From positions 51,918 to 115,917 of the forward strand of contig NZ_JACJJL010000012.1 of the NCBI RefSeq assembly GCF_016899955.1: 64,000 bases of DNA, given 5' to 3'. Shown piece after piece: positions 26,674-36,509 of this stretch (position 1 is the stretch's first letter; each line of letters starts with the position of its first letter). The stretch is from Marseilla massiliensis. Its GTDB lineage: Bacteria > Bacteroidota > Bacteroidia > Bacteroidales > Bacteroidaceae. The notes beneath the pieces are model-generated. The model did no database searches. It saw only the letters and a list, made by a program, of their open reading frames with translations, and was not told the origin of the DNA. The translations under genes were made by a program, and so were the position numbers.

Positions 26674-27396
26674 ATGGGACAGAAAGTTAATCCGATAAGC
26701 AACCGTCTCGGTATAGTTAGAGGTTGGGATTCAAATTGGTTTGGAGGCAAGGACTTCGGAGACAACCTCGTGGAGGACATGAAAATCCGCAAGTACCTTA
26801 ACGAGCGCCTTGCCAAGGCAAGCGTGTCTCGCATTGTCATCGAACGCACACTTAAGCTGGTGACCATTACTATTTGCACTGCCCGCCCGGGTATTGTCAT
26901 TGGTAAGGGAGGACAGGATGTTGACAAGCTCAAGGAAGAGCTCAAGAAGCTTTATGACAAGGAGATTCAAATCAACATCTTTGAGGTTAAGAAACCCGAG
27001 CTCGATGCAACAATCGTAGCAAACAACATAGCCCGTCAGGTGGAGGGTAAGATTGCTTACCGCCGTGCCATCAAGATGGCCATTGCCAATACGATGCGTG
27101 CCGGAGCAGAGGGTATCAAGGTTCAGATTACCGGACGTCTTAACGGTGCAGAGATGGCACGCAAGGAGATGTACAAGGAGGGTCGCACCCCGTTGCACAC
27201 ATTCCGTGCCGATATCGATTTCTGCCAGGCCGAGGCCCTTACTAAGGTTGGCCTCTTAGGCATTAAGGTTTGGATTTGCCGTGGCGAGCTTTACGGCAAG
27301 CAGGATGTTTCGCCCAACTTCACGCAGGAGAAAGGCAACAGCCGCTCAAACGGTAGCAATGGTGGCAGGAAGTTCCGTAATAAGAAGAGTAAGTAA
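26674..27396 (+). CDS. rpsC: 30S ribosomal protein S3
   Basis: This 240-residue protein begins [14 protein letters not shown]. It has the KH-domain motif [14 protein letters not shown] and the C-terminal domain segment [19 protein letters not shown]. The tail is rich in Ser, Asn, Gly and Lys. S3 forms part of the mRNA entry channel and has helicase activity with S4 and S5. It is 22 bp from rplP. Confidence 0.97.
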   Translation: MGQKVNPISNRLGIVRGWDSNWFGGKDFGDNLVEDMKIRKYLNERLAKASVSRIVIERTLKLVTITICTARPGIVIGKGGQDVDKLKEELKKLYDKEIQINIFEVKKPELDATIVANNIARQVEGKIAYRRAIKMAIANTMRAGAEGIKVQITGRLNGAEMARKEMYKEGRTPLHTFRADIDFCQAEALTKVGLLGIKVWICRGELYGKQDVSPNFTQEKGNSRSNGSNGGRKFRNKKSK

Positions 27397-27418
27397 TTGT
27401 TAAAAGTTAGAAGCTATC

Positions 27419-27847
27419 ATGTTACAACCTAAGAGAGTAAAATATAGAAGACCCCAAGATGGCCGTGGCAACAAAGGCAACGCCCACAGGGGTACACAGC
27501 TGGCTTTCGGCTCTTTCGGCATCAAGACCCTTGAGGCCAAGTGGCTCGACAGCCGCCAGATAGAGGCAGCCCGTGTTGCTGTCAACCGCTACATGCAGCG
27601 TGAAGGTCAGGTTTGGATTCGCATATTCCCGGACAAACCTATCACTCGCAAGCCTGCAGATGTGCGTATGGGTAAGGGAAAGGGAGACCCCGCAGGATGG
27701 GTTGCCCCTGTAACTCCCGGTCGTATCCTCTTTGAAGTCGAGGGCGTTTCTTTTGAAGTTGCCAAGGAGGCCCTGCGCCTCGCAGCCCAGAAGTTGCCTG
27801 TAAAGACGAAGTTTGTTGTTAGACGTGATTACGATAAAAACGCTTGA
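27419..27847 (+). CDS. rplP: 50S ribosomal protein L16
   Basis: This 142-residue protein begins [16 protein letters not shown] and carries [20 protein letters not shown], the region near the A-site tRNA elbow. The length is normal. Its stop is 2 bp before the rpmC ATG, so translation is likely coupled. Confidence 0.97.
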   Translation: MLQPKRVKYRRPQDGRGNKGNAHRGTQLAFGSFGIKTLEAKWLDSRQIEAARVAVNRYMQREGQVWIRIFPDKPITRKPADVRMGKGKGDPAGWVAPVTPGRILFEVEGVSFEVAKEALRLAAQKLPVKTKFVVRRDYDKNA

Positions 27848-27849
27848 TT

Positions 27850-28044
27850 ATGAAGGTTAAAGAAGTAAGAGAGTTGGAGACCAAAGACCTGGCCGAAAGA
27901 TTGGAGACAGAAATTGCCAAGTACAATCAGATGAAGTTGAATCATTCAATCAGCCCGCTTGAGAATCCATCAGAGATTAAGATGACACGTCGTAACATCG
28001 CGCGCATGAAGACCATTCTGCGCGAAAGAGAACTCAACAAATAA
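27850..28044 (+). CDS. rpmC: 50S ribosomal protein L29
   Basis: This 64-residue two-helix protein begins MKVKEVRELETKDLAERLE. It is near the tunnel exit next to L23. A TTG two codons earlier is in frame but overlaps the rplP stop; the ATG at 27850 is preferred. rpsQ starts 10 bp downstream. Confidence 0.95.
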   Translation: MKVKEVRELETKDLAERLETEIAKYNQMKLNHSISPLENPSEIKMTRRNIARMKTILRERELNK

Positions 28045-28054
28045 TTAGGGCCAG

Positions 28055-28309
28055 ATGGAAAGAAATTTAAGAAAGACAAGACAGGGTGTAGTGATAAGCG
28101 CCAAGATGCAGAAGACTATCGTTATCGCATCTAAATTCAAGGAGAAGCACCCTATTTATGGTAAGTTCGTCCAGAAGACAAAGAAGTATCACGTGCATGA
28201 CGAGAACAGCGAGGCCAATGTCGGCGATACCGTACTCATCATGGAGACCCGTCCTCTGAGCAAGACGAAGAGATGGAGATTAGTTCAAATAGTAGAAAAA
28301 GCTAAGTAA
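28055..28309 (+). CDS. rpsQ: 30S ribosomal protein S17
   Basis: This 84-residue OB-fold protein begins [15 protein letters not shown]. It has the segment [18 protein letters not shown] and the end [19 protein letters not shown], both standard. It is a primary 16S 5'-domain binder. Only 2 bp separate it from rplN. Confidence 0.97.
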   Translation: MERNLRKTRQGVVISAKMQKTIVIASKFKEKHPIYGKFVQKTKKYHVHDENSEANVGDTVLIMETRPLSKTKRWRLVQIVEKAK

Positions 28310-28311
28310 TT

Positions 28312-28677
28312 ATGATACAGGCAGAAACAAGACTTACAGTGTGTGACAATAGCGGTGCCCGTGAAGCTCTTTGCATCCGCGTGCTCGGTGGAACTGGCCG
28401 CCGTTATGCCAGTGTGGGCGACGTTATCGTTGTAGCTGTCAAGAATGTCATTCCTTCAAGTGAACTGAAAAAGGGTGCAGTATCTAAGGCTTTGGTAGTA
28501 CGCACAAAGAAAGAGATTCGTCGTGCAGACGGGTCATACATCCGCTTCGACGACAATGCTTGTGTGTTGCTCAACAATGCAGGCGAAATCCGCGGAAGCC
28601 GTATCTTTGGCCCTGTAGCCCGCGAATTGCGTGCCGTCAACATGAAAGTCGTTTCTTTGGCACCAGAGGTTCTTTAA
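28312..28677 (+). CDS. rplN: 50S ribosomal protein L14
   Basis: This 121-residue protein begins [18 protein letters not shown] and ends [10 protein letters not shown] followed by VVSLAPEVL. It contributes to an intersubunit bridge and is the docking site for RsfS-type silencing factors. Length and motifs are typical. rplX follows after 21 bp. Confidence 0.97.
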   Translation: MIQAETRLTVCDNSGAREALCIRVLGGTGRRYASVGDVIVVAVKNVIPSSELKKGAVSKALVVRTKKEIRRADGSYIRFDDNACVLLNNAGEIRGSRIFGPVARELRAVNMKVVSLAPEVL

Positions 28678-28698
28678 CAATAAAAATTGCGACAAGAG

Positions 28699-29046
28699 AT
28701 GAATAAGTTTAAAATAAAGAAAAACGATATGGTGCTTGTCTTGTCGGGCAACGACAAGGATGTCAAGGGCTCTAACGGCAAGTACCCCGCTCCTCACAAG
28801 GTGCTTAAGGTGCTCGTAAAGGAGCAGCGGGCCATTGTTGAGGGCGTGAACATGGTATCAAAGAGCACGAAGCCTTCAGCAAAGCACCCTCAGGGTGGCA
28901 TTATCAAGCAGGAGGCTCCGATACATATCTCAAACCTCAGCTTGGTTGACCCCAAGAGCGGTGAGCCCACTCGCGTGGCCATCAAGAGGACAGAGGATGG
29001 TAAGAAAGTCCGTATCGCAAAAAAGTCTGGGGAGGAAATTAAGTAA
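28699..29046 (+). CDS. rplX: 50S ribosomal protein L24
   Basis: The 115-residue form from ATG 28699 begins [20 protein letters not shown], the KOW-motif start of L24. An in-frame TTG 12 bp earlier is unlikely. L24 initiates 50S assembly. Its TAA overlaps the rplE ATG by one base (TAATG). Confidence 0.96.
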   Translation: MNKFKIKKNDMVLVLSGNDKDVKGSNGKYPAPHKVLKVLVKEQRAIVEGVNMVSKSTKPSAKHPQGGIIKQEAPIHISNLSLVDPKSGEPTRVAIKRTEDGKKVRIAKKSGEEIK

Positions 29047-29600
29047 TGAATACAGCACAACTAAAGAAAACCTATATAGAGGAGATAGCCCCTGCTCTCA
29101 AGAAGCAGTTCAGCTATTCTTCCACTATGCAGATTCCTGTATTGAAGAAGATTGTCATCAACCAGGGATTGGGAGATGCAACTCAGGACAAGAAAATCAT
29201 CGAAGTGGCAGTAAACGAGATTACCGCCATCACCGGACAGAAGGCTGTAGCAACATATTCTAAGAAGGATATCGCCAACTTCAAGCTCCGCAAGAAGATG
29301 CCTATCGGTGTCATGGTTACTCTCCGCCGCGAGCGCATGTACGAGTTCCTCGAGAAGCTCGTAAGGGTGGCTCTGCCCCGTATCCGCGACTTCAAGGGCA
29401 TTGACAGCAAGTTCGATGGCCGTGGCAATTACACCCTCGGAATCCAGGAGCAGATTATTTTCCCGGAGATAAACATTGATGCAGTAGATCGCCTTCAGGG
29501 TATGAACATCACTTTCGTTACCTCTGCAAAGACAGACGAAGAGGGGTATGCTCTGCTCAAGGCTTTTGGCCTGCCGTTCAAGAACGCTAAAAACGATTAA
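29046..29600 (+). CDS. rplE: 50S ribosomal protein L5
   Basis: This 184-residue protein has the L5 signatures [16 protein letters not shown] and [18 protein letters not shown]. It binds 5S rRNA and contacts the P-site tRNA and S13. The start is fixed by the one-base overlap with rplX. rpsN begins 6 bp after its stop. Confidence 0.97.
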   Translation: MNTAQLKKTYIEEIAPALKKQFSYSSTMQIPVLKKIVINQGLGDATQDKKIIEVAVNEITAITGQKAVATYSKKDIANFKLRKKMPIGVMVTLRRERMYEFLEKLVRVALPRIRDFKGIDSKFDGRGNYTLGIQEQIIFPEINIDAVDRLQGMNITFVTSAKTDEEGYALLKAFGLPFKNAKND

Positions 29601-29606
29601 AAAGAT

Positions 29607-29909
29607 ATGGCAAAAGAATCAATGAAAGCCCGCGAGGTTAAGCGTGCCAAGCTCGTTGCCCGTTATGCAGAGAAGCGCGCTGCCCTCAAGAAAATCATTG
29701 CGACAACCGATGATGCAGCTGAGGCATACGAGGCAGCTCGCAAGTTGCAGAGCATCCCAAAGAACGCTAACCCTATCCGTTTGCACAACCGTTGCAAGAT
29801 AACGGGCCGTCCGAAGGGATACATGCGCCAGTTCGGCCTCTCTCGTATACAATTCCGTGAGATGGCTTCCAAGGGCTTGATACCCGGTGTGAAGAAGGCC
29901 AGCTGGTAA
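29607..29909 (+). CDS. rpsN: 30S ribosomal protein S14 (zinc-independent form)
   Basis: The 100-residue long form begins [17 protein letters not shown] and ends [18 protein letters not shown]. Only a single cysteine is present ([12 protein letters not shown]) instead of the four of the zinc-binding short form, so it is the C-minus type. It lies in the 30S head. The 68-bp gap before rpsH is the longest inside the spc segment. Confidence 0.96.
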   Translation: MAKESMKAREVKRAKLVARYAEKRAALKKIIATTDDAAEAYEAARKLQSIPKNANPIRLHNRCKITGRPKGYMRQFGLSRIQFREMASKGLIPGVKKASW

Positions 29910-29977
29910 ATATGGCAGACTACAGATTTTAGTTTTTAATATTGTCGGGGAAGGCCCGATTAATTAAACAAACATTT

Positions 29978-30373
29978 ATGACAGATCCAATAGCAGATTA
30001 TCTGACGAGGTTGAGAAACGCAATCATGGCTCACCACCGTGTTGTTGAAGTACCGGCTTCAAACTTGAAGAAGGAAATCACCAAGATCCTCTTCGAGAAG
30101 GGTTACATCTTGAACTACAAGTTTATTGAGGATGGCCCACAGGGAACAATCAAGGTTGCCTTGAAGTATGACCCCACAACGAAGGCAAGCGCCATCAAGT
30201 GCCTTAAGAGGGTGTCGACACCGGGTTTGCGCAAGTACACCGGTTACAAGGAAATGCCGAGAGTTATTAATGGATTAGGTATAGCTATCTTATCTACATC
30301 CAAGGGTGTAATGACAGACAAGGAGGCTTCCACTCTCAAGATTGGCGGCGAGGTTCTTTGTTATGTATATTAA
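29978..30373 (+). CDS. rpsH: 30S ribosomal protein S8
   Basis: The 131-residue form from ATG 29978 begins MTDPIADYLTRLRNAI and ends TDKEASTLKIGGEVLCYVY, both typical. An in-frame extension to 29942 adds a non-conserved basic stretch and was rejected. S8 binds the central domain of 16S rRNA and is the spc-operon repressor in E. coli. rplF follows after 14 bp. Confidence 0.97.
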   Translation: MTDPIADYLTRLRNAIMAHHRVVEVPASNLKKEITKILFEKGYILNYKFIEDGPQGTIKVALKYDPTTKASAIKCLKRVSTPGLRKYTGYKEMPRVINGLGIAILSTSKGVMTDKEASTLKIGGEVLCYVY

Positions 30374-30387
30374 TTGGAGGATTGAAT

Positions 30388-30954
30388 ATGTCAAGAATAG
30401 GTAAATTGCCAATTAGCATCCCTGCGGGTGTTACAGTAACCCTCAACAACGGGGTTGTCAACGTGAAGGGCCCGAAGGGCGAGCTTTCGCAGAAGGTAGA
30501 CTCTTCTATAATCGTGAAGGTTGCCGATGGCCACGTGACTTTTGAGATTGACGAGAACAATCCTGTCAACTACAAGCAGAAGCAGGCGTTCCACGGCCTC
30601 TATCGTGCACTTGTCAACAACATGGTTGTAGGTGTGAGCGAGGGCTACAAGAAGGTGCTCGAGCTCGTAGGTGTTGGTTATCGTGTTTCAAACCAAGGTA
30701 ACATCATAGAGTTCTCTCTCGGTTACACCCACCCCATCTTCATTCAGCTCCCCAATGAGGTGAAGGTTGAGACTAAGTCAGAAAGAAACCAGAATCCTAT
30801 CGTCATTCTTGAGTCTTGCGACAAAGCGTTGCTGGGTCTTATCTGTGCAAAAATTCGTTCTTTCCGTATGCCTGAGCCTTACAAAGGAAAAGGTGTTCTG
30901 TTCCAGGGTGAAGTTATCCGCAGGAAGTCTGGCAAGACTGCTGCCGCTAAGTAA
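30388..30954 (+). CDS. rplF: 50S ribosomal protein L6
   Basis: The 188-residue form from ATG 30388 begins MSRIGKLPISIPAGV and has two alpha/beta repeats, with the C-terminal motif FRMPEPYKGKGV. L6 sits near the sarcin-ricin loop. A longer frame begins within the end of rpsH and is unlikely. Confidence 0.97.
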   Translation: MSRIGKLPISIPAGVTVTLNNGVVNVKGPKGELSQKVDSSIIVKVADGHVTFEIDENNPVNYKQKQAFHGLYRALVNNMVVGVSEGYKKVLELVGVGYRVSNQGNIIEFSLGYTHPIFIQLPNEVKVETKSERNQNPIVILESCDKALLGLICAKIRSFRMPEPYKGKGVLFQGEVIRRKSGKTAAAK

Positions 30955-30972
30955 CTTTAATTAATTACGATT

Positions 30973-31317
30973 ATGACAACAAAGAAGATAGAAAGACGAA
31001 TTAAGATCAAGTACAGAATTCGCAAAAAGGTATTTGGCACCGATGAGCGTCCTCGCTTGAGCGTTTTCCGCAGCAACAAGCAGATATACGCTCAGGTAAT
31101 CAACGACAACGAAGGCAAGACCATCGTCGCAGCCTCTTCGTTGGGCCTTGAGGCAATGCCAAAGATTCAGCAGGCAGAGAAGGTTGGTGAGCTCATTGCA
31201 AAGAAGGCAATCGAGGCTGGTGTTACAGCAGTTGTCTTCGACCGTAATGGCTACCTCTATCATGGGCGTGTAAAGCAACTTGCTGATGCAGCGCGTAAAG
31301 GTGGACTTAATTTTTAA
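30973..31317 (+). CDS. rplR: 50S ribosomal protein L18
   Basis: This 114-residue protein has [20 protein letters not shown] and a C-terminus [20 protein letters not shown], typical of L18. It binds 5S rRNA with L5. It is 6 bp upstream of rpsE. Confidence 0.97.
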   Translation: MTTKKIERRIKIKYRIRKKVFGTDERPRLSVFRSNKQIYAQVINDNEGKTIVAASSLGLEAMPKIQQAEKVGELIAKKAIEAGVTAVVFDRNGYLYHGRVKQLADAARKGGLNF

Positions 31318-31323
31318 ACGATT

Positions 31324-31836
31324 ATGGCAATGAACAAAGTTAAAGTAAATAGTGACGTTGAGTTAAAAGACAGGTTGGTTGCTATTAACCGTGTCACCAA
31401 GGTGACAAAGGGTGGTCGCACCTTTACTTTCGCAGCCATTGTCGTTGTTGGTGACGGCAACGGCATCATCGGATGTGGCCTTGGAAAGGCTGGTGAGGTA
31501 ACCGCAGCCATTGCCAAGGGCGTTGAGGCAGCCAAGAAGAACCTCGTTAAGGTGACATTGCTTAGGGGCACCATCCCTCATGAGATAGATGCACGTTTCG
31601 GTGGTGCTGATGTGTTCTTGCGTCCGGCAGCAGCCGGTACCGGTCTTGTGGCCGGAGGTGCCATGCGCGCCGTTCTTGAGAGCGTAGGCGTAAAGGACGT
31701 GCTTGCCAAGTCTAAGGGGTCTTCCAATCCCCACAACTTGGTCAAGGCAACGATTCTTGCCCTGAGCCAGCTTAGGGATGCATATACCATCGCAGGTACA
31801 CGTGGCATTAGCATGGAGAAAGTATTTAGAGGATAA
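31324..31836 (+). CDS. rpsE: 30S ribosomal protein S5
   Basis: This 170-residue protein has the loop [12 protein letters not shown], where spectinomycin-resistance changes occur in other bacteria; it looks wild type. The core has [18 protein letters not shown]5 lies at the mRNA entry site and influences fidelity. A second ATG two codons in is equally possible. Confidence 0.97.
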   Translation: MAMNKVKVNSDVELKDRLVAINRVTKVTKGGRTFTFAAIVVVGDGNGIIGCGLGKAGEVTAAIAKGVEAAKKNLVKVTLLRGTIPHEIDARFGGADVFLRPAAAGTGLVAGGAMRAVLESVGVKDVLAKSKGSSNPHNLVKATILALSQLRDAYTIAGTRGISMEKVFRG

Positions 31837-31848
31837 GGAGATTTTTGT

Positions 31849-32025
31849 ATGGCAACAATTAAGATAAAGCAGATTAAAAGCAAAATTGGTGCTCCTGCAG
31901 ACCAGAAGAGAACACTTGCTGCATTAGGCTTGCACAAGATTTCGCAGGTGGTTGAAAAGGAAGACTCTCCTTCGCTCCGCGGAATGATACGCAAGGTTCA
32001 TCACTTGGTGACCGTTATTGACTAA
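31849..32025 (+). CDS. rpmD: 50S ribosomal protein L30
   Basis: This 58-residue frame begins MATIKIKQIKSKIGAPADQ and has the L30 middle ALGLHKISQVVEKED. It lies between rpsE (12 bp before) and rplO (28 bp after), as expected for the spc segment. L30 is a small 50S surface protein. Confidence 0.96.
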   Translation: MATIKIKQIKSKIGAPADQKRTLAALGLHKISQVVEKEDSPSLRGMIRKVHHLVTVID

Positions 32026-32053
32026 TTTTTCAAACTTAAAAAACGATTCGAAA

Positions 32054-32500
32054 ATGAAGCTACATAATTTAACGCCGGCAGCTGGTTCCACTCATTCCCG
32101 TCGCAGGATTGGCCGTGGACCGGGCTCTGGCCTGGGTGGCACCTCTACCCGTGGCCACAAGGGAGCGAAAGCACGCTCTGGCTACAAGAGGAAGATTGGT
32201 TTCGAAGGTGGTCAGATGCCTTTGCAGCGTCGTGTGCCTAAGTTCGGATTCAAGAACATCAATCACAAGGAGTACCTCGCTGTAAACCTCCAGACACTCC
32301 AGCAGTTGGCAGAGGAGAAATCTCTCACCAAGATTGGGCTGGCTGAACTCGTAGAGGCAGGCATCACCAACGGCAAGAAACTTGTCAAGATCCTTGGCAA
32401 AGGCGAACTGACTGCTAAAATAGACGTTGAAGCAAATGCATTCTCAAAAACAGCTGAGGAAGCAATAAAAGCAGTAGGTGGTAACGCAACAATAATCTGA
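32054..32500 (+). CDS. rplO: 50S ribosomal protein L15
   Basis: The 148-residue form from ATG 32054 begins MKLHNLTPAAGSTHSRRR. It has the long basic Gly-rich extension RGPGSGLGGTSTRGHKGAK that threads through 23S rRNA. The 12-codon upstream extension is not L15-like. secY starts 4 bp after the stop. Confidence 0.97.
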   Translation: MKLHNLTPAAGSTHSRRRIGRGPGSGLGGTSTRGHKGAKARSGYKRKIGFEGGQMPLQRRVPKFGFKNINHKEYLAVNLQTLQQLAEEKSLTKIGLAELVEAGITNGKKLVKILGKGELTAKIDVEANAFSKTAEEAIKAVGGNATII

Positions 32501-32504
32501 GGAA

Positions 32505-33848
32505 ATGAAGAAGTTAATTGAGACACTACAGAACATTTGGAAGATTGAGGACTTGCGTCAGCGCATTCTCATCACTCTTCTCTTTACGGCTATTTACCGT
32601 TTCGGCTCATTCGTTGTACTTCCAGGTATAAACCCGGCCATGTTGGATAAACTACAGTCGCAAACCCAGGGGGGCTTGATGTCGCTTCTGGATATGTTCT
32701 CTGGTGGTGCATTTTCCAATGCTTCAATCTTTGCGTTGGGAATAATGCCTTACATCTCAGCTTCTATCGTTATGCAGCTTCTTGCTGTCGCTGTGCCTTA
32801 TTTCCAAAAGATGCAGCGTGAGGGAGAAAGTGGTCGCAAGAAGATCAGTATGTACACTCGGTGGCTTACGGTGGCAATATTGCTATTCCAAGCCCCGAGT
32901 TACCTCATAAATCTTAAGATGCAGGCTGGAAGTGCCCTTGCTACGGGCATTTCCTGGTCTGTTTTCATCATCCCGGCCACTATTATCCTCGCTGCGGGAA
33001 GTATGTTCATCCTTTGGTTGGGTGAGCGCATTACAGATAAGGGTATAGGCAATGGTATCTCCCTGATAATCATGATAGGTATCATAGCGCGTTTGCCCCA
33101 GGCTTTCATCCAGGAAGTCAGCTCGCGCTTCACTGCCATCACCGGTGGCGGCCTTGTCATGTTCCTCATTGAGATACTCATTCTCTATGCAGTTGTTTGC
33201 GCATCTATTGTCTTGGTGCAGGGAACTCGCAAGATCCCTGTACAGTATGCAAAGCGTATTGTTGGCAACAAGCAGTATGGTGGTGCCCGTCAGTACATTC
33301 CCCTGAAGTTGTTCGCAGCCAATGTGATGCCTATCATTTTTGCTCAGGCTCTGATGTTCATTCCGTTGGCAATCGTGCAATACTCGACGCCCGAGAACTC
33401 CAGTTGGTTTGTGCGTTCCTTGATGGATCACCGCAGCTTGCTGTACAACGTGGTTTTTGCGGTGCTCATCATCGCTTTTACCTATTTCTACACGGCTATT
33501 ACCTTGAATCCTACACAGATGGCTGAAGACATGAAGCGCAACAATGGCTTCATACCCGGCGTTAAGCCCGGTAAGGACACTGCCGAGTATATCGACACGG
33601 TGATGTCTCGCATCACCTTCCCCGGTTCGCTGTTCATCGCTTTCATTGCCATCATGCCGGCACTCGCAGGATTGCTTAATGTGCAGGATGCATTCTCGCA
33701 GTTCTTTGGCGGTACTTCTCTATTGATTCTCATAGGCGTTGTTCTCGACACCTTGCAGCAGATAGAGAGCCATTTGCTCATGCGCCACTACGACGGCCTG
33801 CTCAACTCGGGCCGCATCCATGGCCGTGGCGGTGTTTCCGCATATTGA
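32505..33848 (+). CDS. secY: Preprotein translocase subunit SecY
   Basis: This 447-residue inner-membrane channel subunit has ten hydrophobic segments. SecY landmarks include FGSFVVLPGINPAML, the IMPYISASIVMQLL region and KPGKDTAEYIDTVMSRITFPG near TM8-9. With SecE and SecG it forms the Sec channel used by the many secreted proteins in this window. It lies immediately downstream of rplO and 13 bp upstream of map. Confidence 0.97.
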   Translation: MKKLIETLQNIWKIEDLRQRILITLLFTAIYRFGSFVVLPGINPAMLDKLQSQTQGGLMSLLDMFSGGAFSNASIFALGIMPYISASIVMQLLAVAVPYFQKMQREGESGRKKISMYTRWLTVAILLFQAPSYLINLKMQAGSALATGISWSVFIIPATIILAAGSMFILWLGERITDKGIGNGISLIIMIGIIARLPQAFIQEVSSRFTAITGGGLVMFLIEILILYAVVCASIVLVQGTRKIPVQYAKRIVGNKQYGGARQYIPLKLFAANVMPIIFAQALMFIPLAIVQYSTPENSSWFVRSLMDHRSLLYNVVFAVLIIAFTYFYTAITLNPTQMAEDMKRNNGFIPGVKPGKDTAEYIDTVMSRITFPGSLFIAFIAIMPALAGLLNVQDAFSQFFGGTSLLILIGVVLDTLQQIESHLLMRHYDGLLNSGRIHGRGGVSAY

Positions 33849-33861
33849 TAAGGACTTCGTG

Positions 33862-34662
33862 ATGAATATATTTCTGAAGACTGAGGATGAAATAGAGCTT
33901 ATGCGCCAAGCGAACCTGCTCGTGGGCAGGACGCTTGGCGAATTGGCGAAGCATATCAAGCCCGGTGTTTCAACACTGCAGCTGGACAAGGTAGCCAACG
34001 AGTTCATTTGCGACAATGGTGCTGTGCCTACGTTCAAGGGGTTTCCCAATCCGTTTGGCCCGCCATTTCCGGCCAGCATCTGCACATCTGTCAACGATGT
34101 CGTGGTTCATGGCATTCCCGACGCCGCCACAGTTTTGAAGGATGGTGACATCATTTCAATAGACTGTGGAGTGTTGCTCAACGGTTTCAACGGCGACTCT
34201 TGCTATACCTTCTGTGTAGGCGAGGTTGCCCCCGAGGTAAGGCAGTTGCTGAAGGTCACGAAAGAGTCTCTTTACATAGGTATCGAGGCTGCAATGGCCG
34301 GGAGGCATGTGGGCGACATTGGATGTGCAATCCAAGACTATTGCCAGAGCTTCGGTTACGGAATAGTCAGAGAGCTCACCGGCCATGGGATAGGCCGCGA
34401 GATGCACGAAGACCCAAAGATACCCAATTACGGTGGAAGGGGTCGAGGCATCATGCTGAAGTCGGGGATGTGCATAGCCATCGAGCCGATGGTGACGATG
34501 GGAAACAGGGCCATAGGCATCATGCCCGACAAGTGGACAATAAAGACGCTTGACGGACGCCCAGCCGCCCACTTTGAGCATACAATAGCCATACGCAAAG
34601 GCAAGGCAGACATTTTATCATCATTCGAAGAAGTAGAACGTTTAGAAGGCAAATTATATTGA
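33862..34662 (+). CDS. map: Methionine aminopeptidase, type I
   Basis: This 266-residue cytoplasmic metalloenzyme removes the initiator Met. The metal ligands are visible in order: the two Asp in [15 protein letters not shown], the His in [13 protein letters not shown], and the Glu in IAIEPMV and HFEHTIAI. The upstream in-frame extension to 33820 overlaps the secY end and reads as shadow sequence. It sits between secY and infA as in many Bacteroidetes. Confidence 0.96.
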   Translation: MNIFLKTEDEIELMRQANLLVGRTLGELAKHIKPGVSTLQLDKVANEFICDNGAVPTFKGFPNPFGPPFPASICTSVNDVVVHGIPDAATVLKDGDIISIDCGVLLNGFNGDSCYTFCVGEVAPEVRQLLKVTKESLYIGIEAAMAGRHVGDIGCAIQDYCQSFGYGIVRELTGHGIGREMHEDPKIPNYGGRGRGIMLKSGMCIAIEPMVTMGNRAIGIMPDKWTIKTLDGRPAAHFEHTIAIRKGKADILSSFEEVERLEGKLY

Positions 34663-34663
34663 T

Positions 34664-34882
34664 ATGGCAAAACAATCCGCTATAGAACAAGACGGGACAA
34701 TCATCGAGTCGCTCTCTAATGCAATGTTCCGTGTTGAATTGGAGAATGGGGTGCAGATAATTGCCCACATCTCGGGCAAGATGCGAATGCACTACATCAA
34801 GATTCTTCCCGGCGACAAAGTAAAGGTAGAGATGAGCCCTTACGATTTGACAAAAGGCAGAATCGTATTCAGATACAAATAA
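34664..34882 (+). CDS. infA: Translation initiation factor IF-1
   Basis: This 72-residue OB-fold protein begins [17 protein letters not shown] and ends [11 protein letters not shown], with the central motif [19 protein letters not shown]. It binds the 30S A-site during initiation. One base separates it from the map stop. Confidence 0.97.
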   Translation: MAKQSAIEQDGTIIESLSNAMFRVELENGVQIIAHISGKMRMHYIKILPGDKVKVEMSPYDLTKGRIVFRYK

Positions 34883-34897
34883 TCATTAGGCATAAAT

Positions 34898-35014
34898 ATG
34901 AAGACAAGAGCATCATTGAAGAAGCGCACCCCCGACTGCAAGATTGTGCGTCGCAAGGGTCGCCTGTTCGTTATCAACAAGAAAAACCCCAAGTACAAGT
35001 TGCGTCAGGGTTAA
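34898..35014 (+). CDS. rpmJ: 50S ribosomal protein L36 (zinc-independent form)
   Basis: This 38-codon gene begins [20 protein letters not shown] and ends NPKYKLRQG. It keeps only one of the zinc-ligand cysteines of the C-plus form. It is the last 50S assembly protein encoded before rpsM, 15 bp after infA, exactly where L36 is expected. Confidence 0.95.
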   Translation: MKTRASLKKRTPDCKIVRRKGRLFVINKKNPKYKLRQG

Positions 35015-35053
35015 TTAAGACATCAAACATTTATCTATTTTATTTATTAACAA

Positions 35054-35434
35054 ATGGCAATAAGAATTGTTGGAGTAGATTTGCCCCAGGACAAGCGTGG
35101 CGAAATCGCATTGACTTATATCTACGGTATAGGTCGAAGTAGTTCAGCAAAGATATTGGATAAGGCAGGCGTCAGCCGCGACCTGAAGGTCAGCGAGTGG
35201 ACAGACGACCAGGCAGCCAAAATCCGTGAAATCATCGGCGCTGAGTACAAAGTGGAAGGTGATCTCCGTTCAGAGATCCAGTTGAACATCAAGCGTCTGA
35301 TGGACATTGGTTGCTACAGGGGAATCCGTCACCGTCTCGGTCTTCCTGTTCGCGGTCAGAGCACTAAGAATAATGCTCGTACCCGTAAGGGAAAGAAGAA
35401 GACTGTTGCAAACAAGAAGAAGGCCACTAAATAA
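35054..35434 (+). CDS. rpsM: 30S ribosomal protein S13
   Basis: This 126-residue protein begins [17 protein letters not shown]. It has [17 protein letters not shown] and a basic tail that touches the P-site tRNA. It opens the alpha segment of the cluster and is 30 bp before rpsK. Confidence 0.97.
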   Translation: MAIRIVGVDLPQDKRGEIALTYIYGIGRSSSAKILDKAGVSRDLKVSEWTDDQAAKIREIIGAEYKVEGDLRSEIQLNIKRLMDIGCYRGIRHRLGLPVRGQSTKNNARTRKGKKKTVANKKKATK

Positions 35435-35464
35435 TTAATAGTAAGTAATTAAGAATTTGGAATC

Positions 35465-35854
35465 ATGGCAAAGAAAACAGTCACTTCAAAGAAAAGGAAC
35501 GTAAAGGTTGACGCGATAGGTCAGCTTCATGTACATAGCTCGTTCAACAACATCATCGTCTCTTTGGCCAACAGCGAGGGCCAGGTTATCTCATGGTCTT
35601 CAGCCGGAAAGATGGGCTTCCGCGGTTCAAAGAAGAACACCCCGTATGCAGCCCAGATGGCAGCTGAGGATTGTGCCAAGGTTGCCTACGACCTCGGTCT
35701 GCGCAAGGTAAAGGCTTATGTCAAGGGTCCGGGTAACGGCCGTGAGTCAGCCATCCGTGCCATCCACGGTGCCGGCATAGAGGTGATGGAGATAGTAGAT
35801 GTTACTCCGCTGCCGCACAATGGCTGCCGTCCTCCGAAGAGAAGAAGAGTATAG
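35465..35854 (+). CDS. rpsK: 30S ribosomal protein S11
   Basis: This 129-residue protein has [19 protein letters not shown] and the end [17 protein letters not shown], standard for S11, which lines the mRNA exit on the platform. It ends in TAG. A 37-bp gap precedes rpsD. Confidence 0.97.
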   Translation: MAKKTVTSKKRNVKVDAIGQLHVHSSFNNIIVSLANSEGQVISWSSAGKMGFRGSKKNTPYAAQMAAEDCAKVAYDLGLRKVKAYVKGPGNGRESAIRAIHGAGIEVMEIVDVTPLPHNGCRPPKRRRV

Positions 35855-35891
35855 TCAACGAGCAATGTAGAACTTATTAGCATTAGATATT

Positions 35892-36497
35892 ATGGCAAGA
35901 TATATTGGACCGAAATCAAGGATTGCGCGTCGTTTTGGAGAGCCCATCTTCGGCGCAGACAAAGTTTTGTCTAGGAGAAACTTCCCTCCTGGACAGCATG
36001 GCAACAGCCGTCGCAGGAAGACTTCCGAGTATGGCGTCATGCTGGCAGAGAAGCAGAAAGCCAAGTATACATACGGAGTGCTTGAGCGCCAGTTCCGCAA
36101 TATGTTTGAGAAGGCTGCCCGTGCTGAGGGCATCACCGGTGAGGTGTTGCTCCAGAACCTGGAGAGCCGTCTCGACAACATTGTGTTCCGTCTGGGCATT
36201 GCCCCGACTCGCGCTGCTGCACGCCAGCTCGTTGGCCACAAGCACATAACGGTAGACGGACAGGTTGTCAACATACCTTCTTACTCCGTTAAGCCCGGCC
36301 AGATTGTGGCTGTTCGCGAGAAGTCAAAGTCACTCGAGGTCATCGAGGCTGCCCTTGCCGGTTTTAACCACAGCAAGTACCCCTGGCTCGAATGGGATGA
36401 GAACATCAAGGGAGGCAAGTATCTGCACAAGCCCGACCGTGCCGACATCCCCGAGAACATTAAGGAGCAGTTAATCGTTGAGTTGTACTCTAAATAA
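35892..36497 (+). CDS. rpsD: 30S ribosomal protein S4
   Basis: This 201-residue protein begins [18 protein letters not shown]. It has the S4 RNA-binding domain ([30 protein letters not shown]). There are no N-terminal zinc cysteines, so it is the zinc-independent form. S4 nucleates 30S assembly and represses the alpha operon in E. coli. rpoA follows after 12 bp. Confidence 0.97.
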   Translation: MARYIGPKSRIARRFGEPIFGADKVLSRRNFPPGQHGNSRRRKTSEYGVMLAEKQKAKYTYGVLERQFRNMFEKAARAEGITGEVLLQNLESRLDNIVFRLGIAPTRAAARQLVGHKHITVDGQVVNIPSYSVKPGQIVAVREKSKSLEVIEAALAGFNHSKYPWLEWDENIKGGKYLHKPDRADIPENIKEQLIVELYSK

Positions 36498-36509
36498 ATC
36501 ATTGAATTA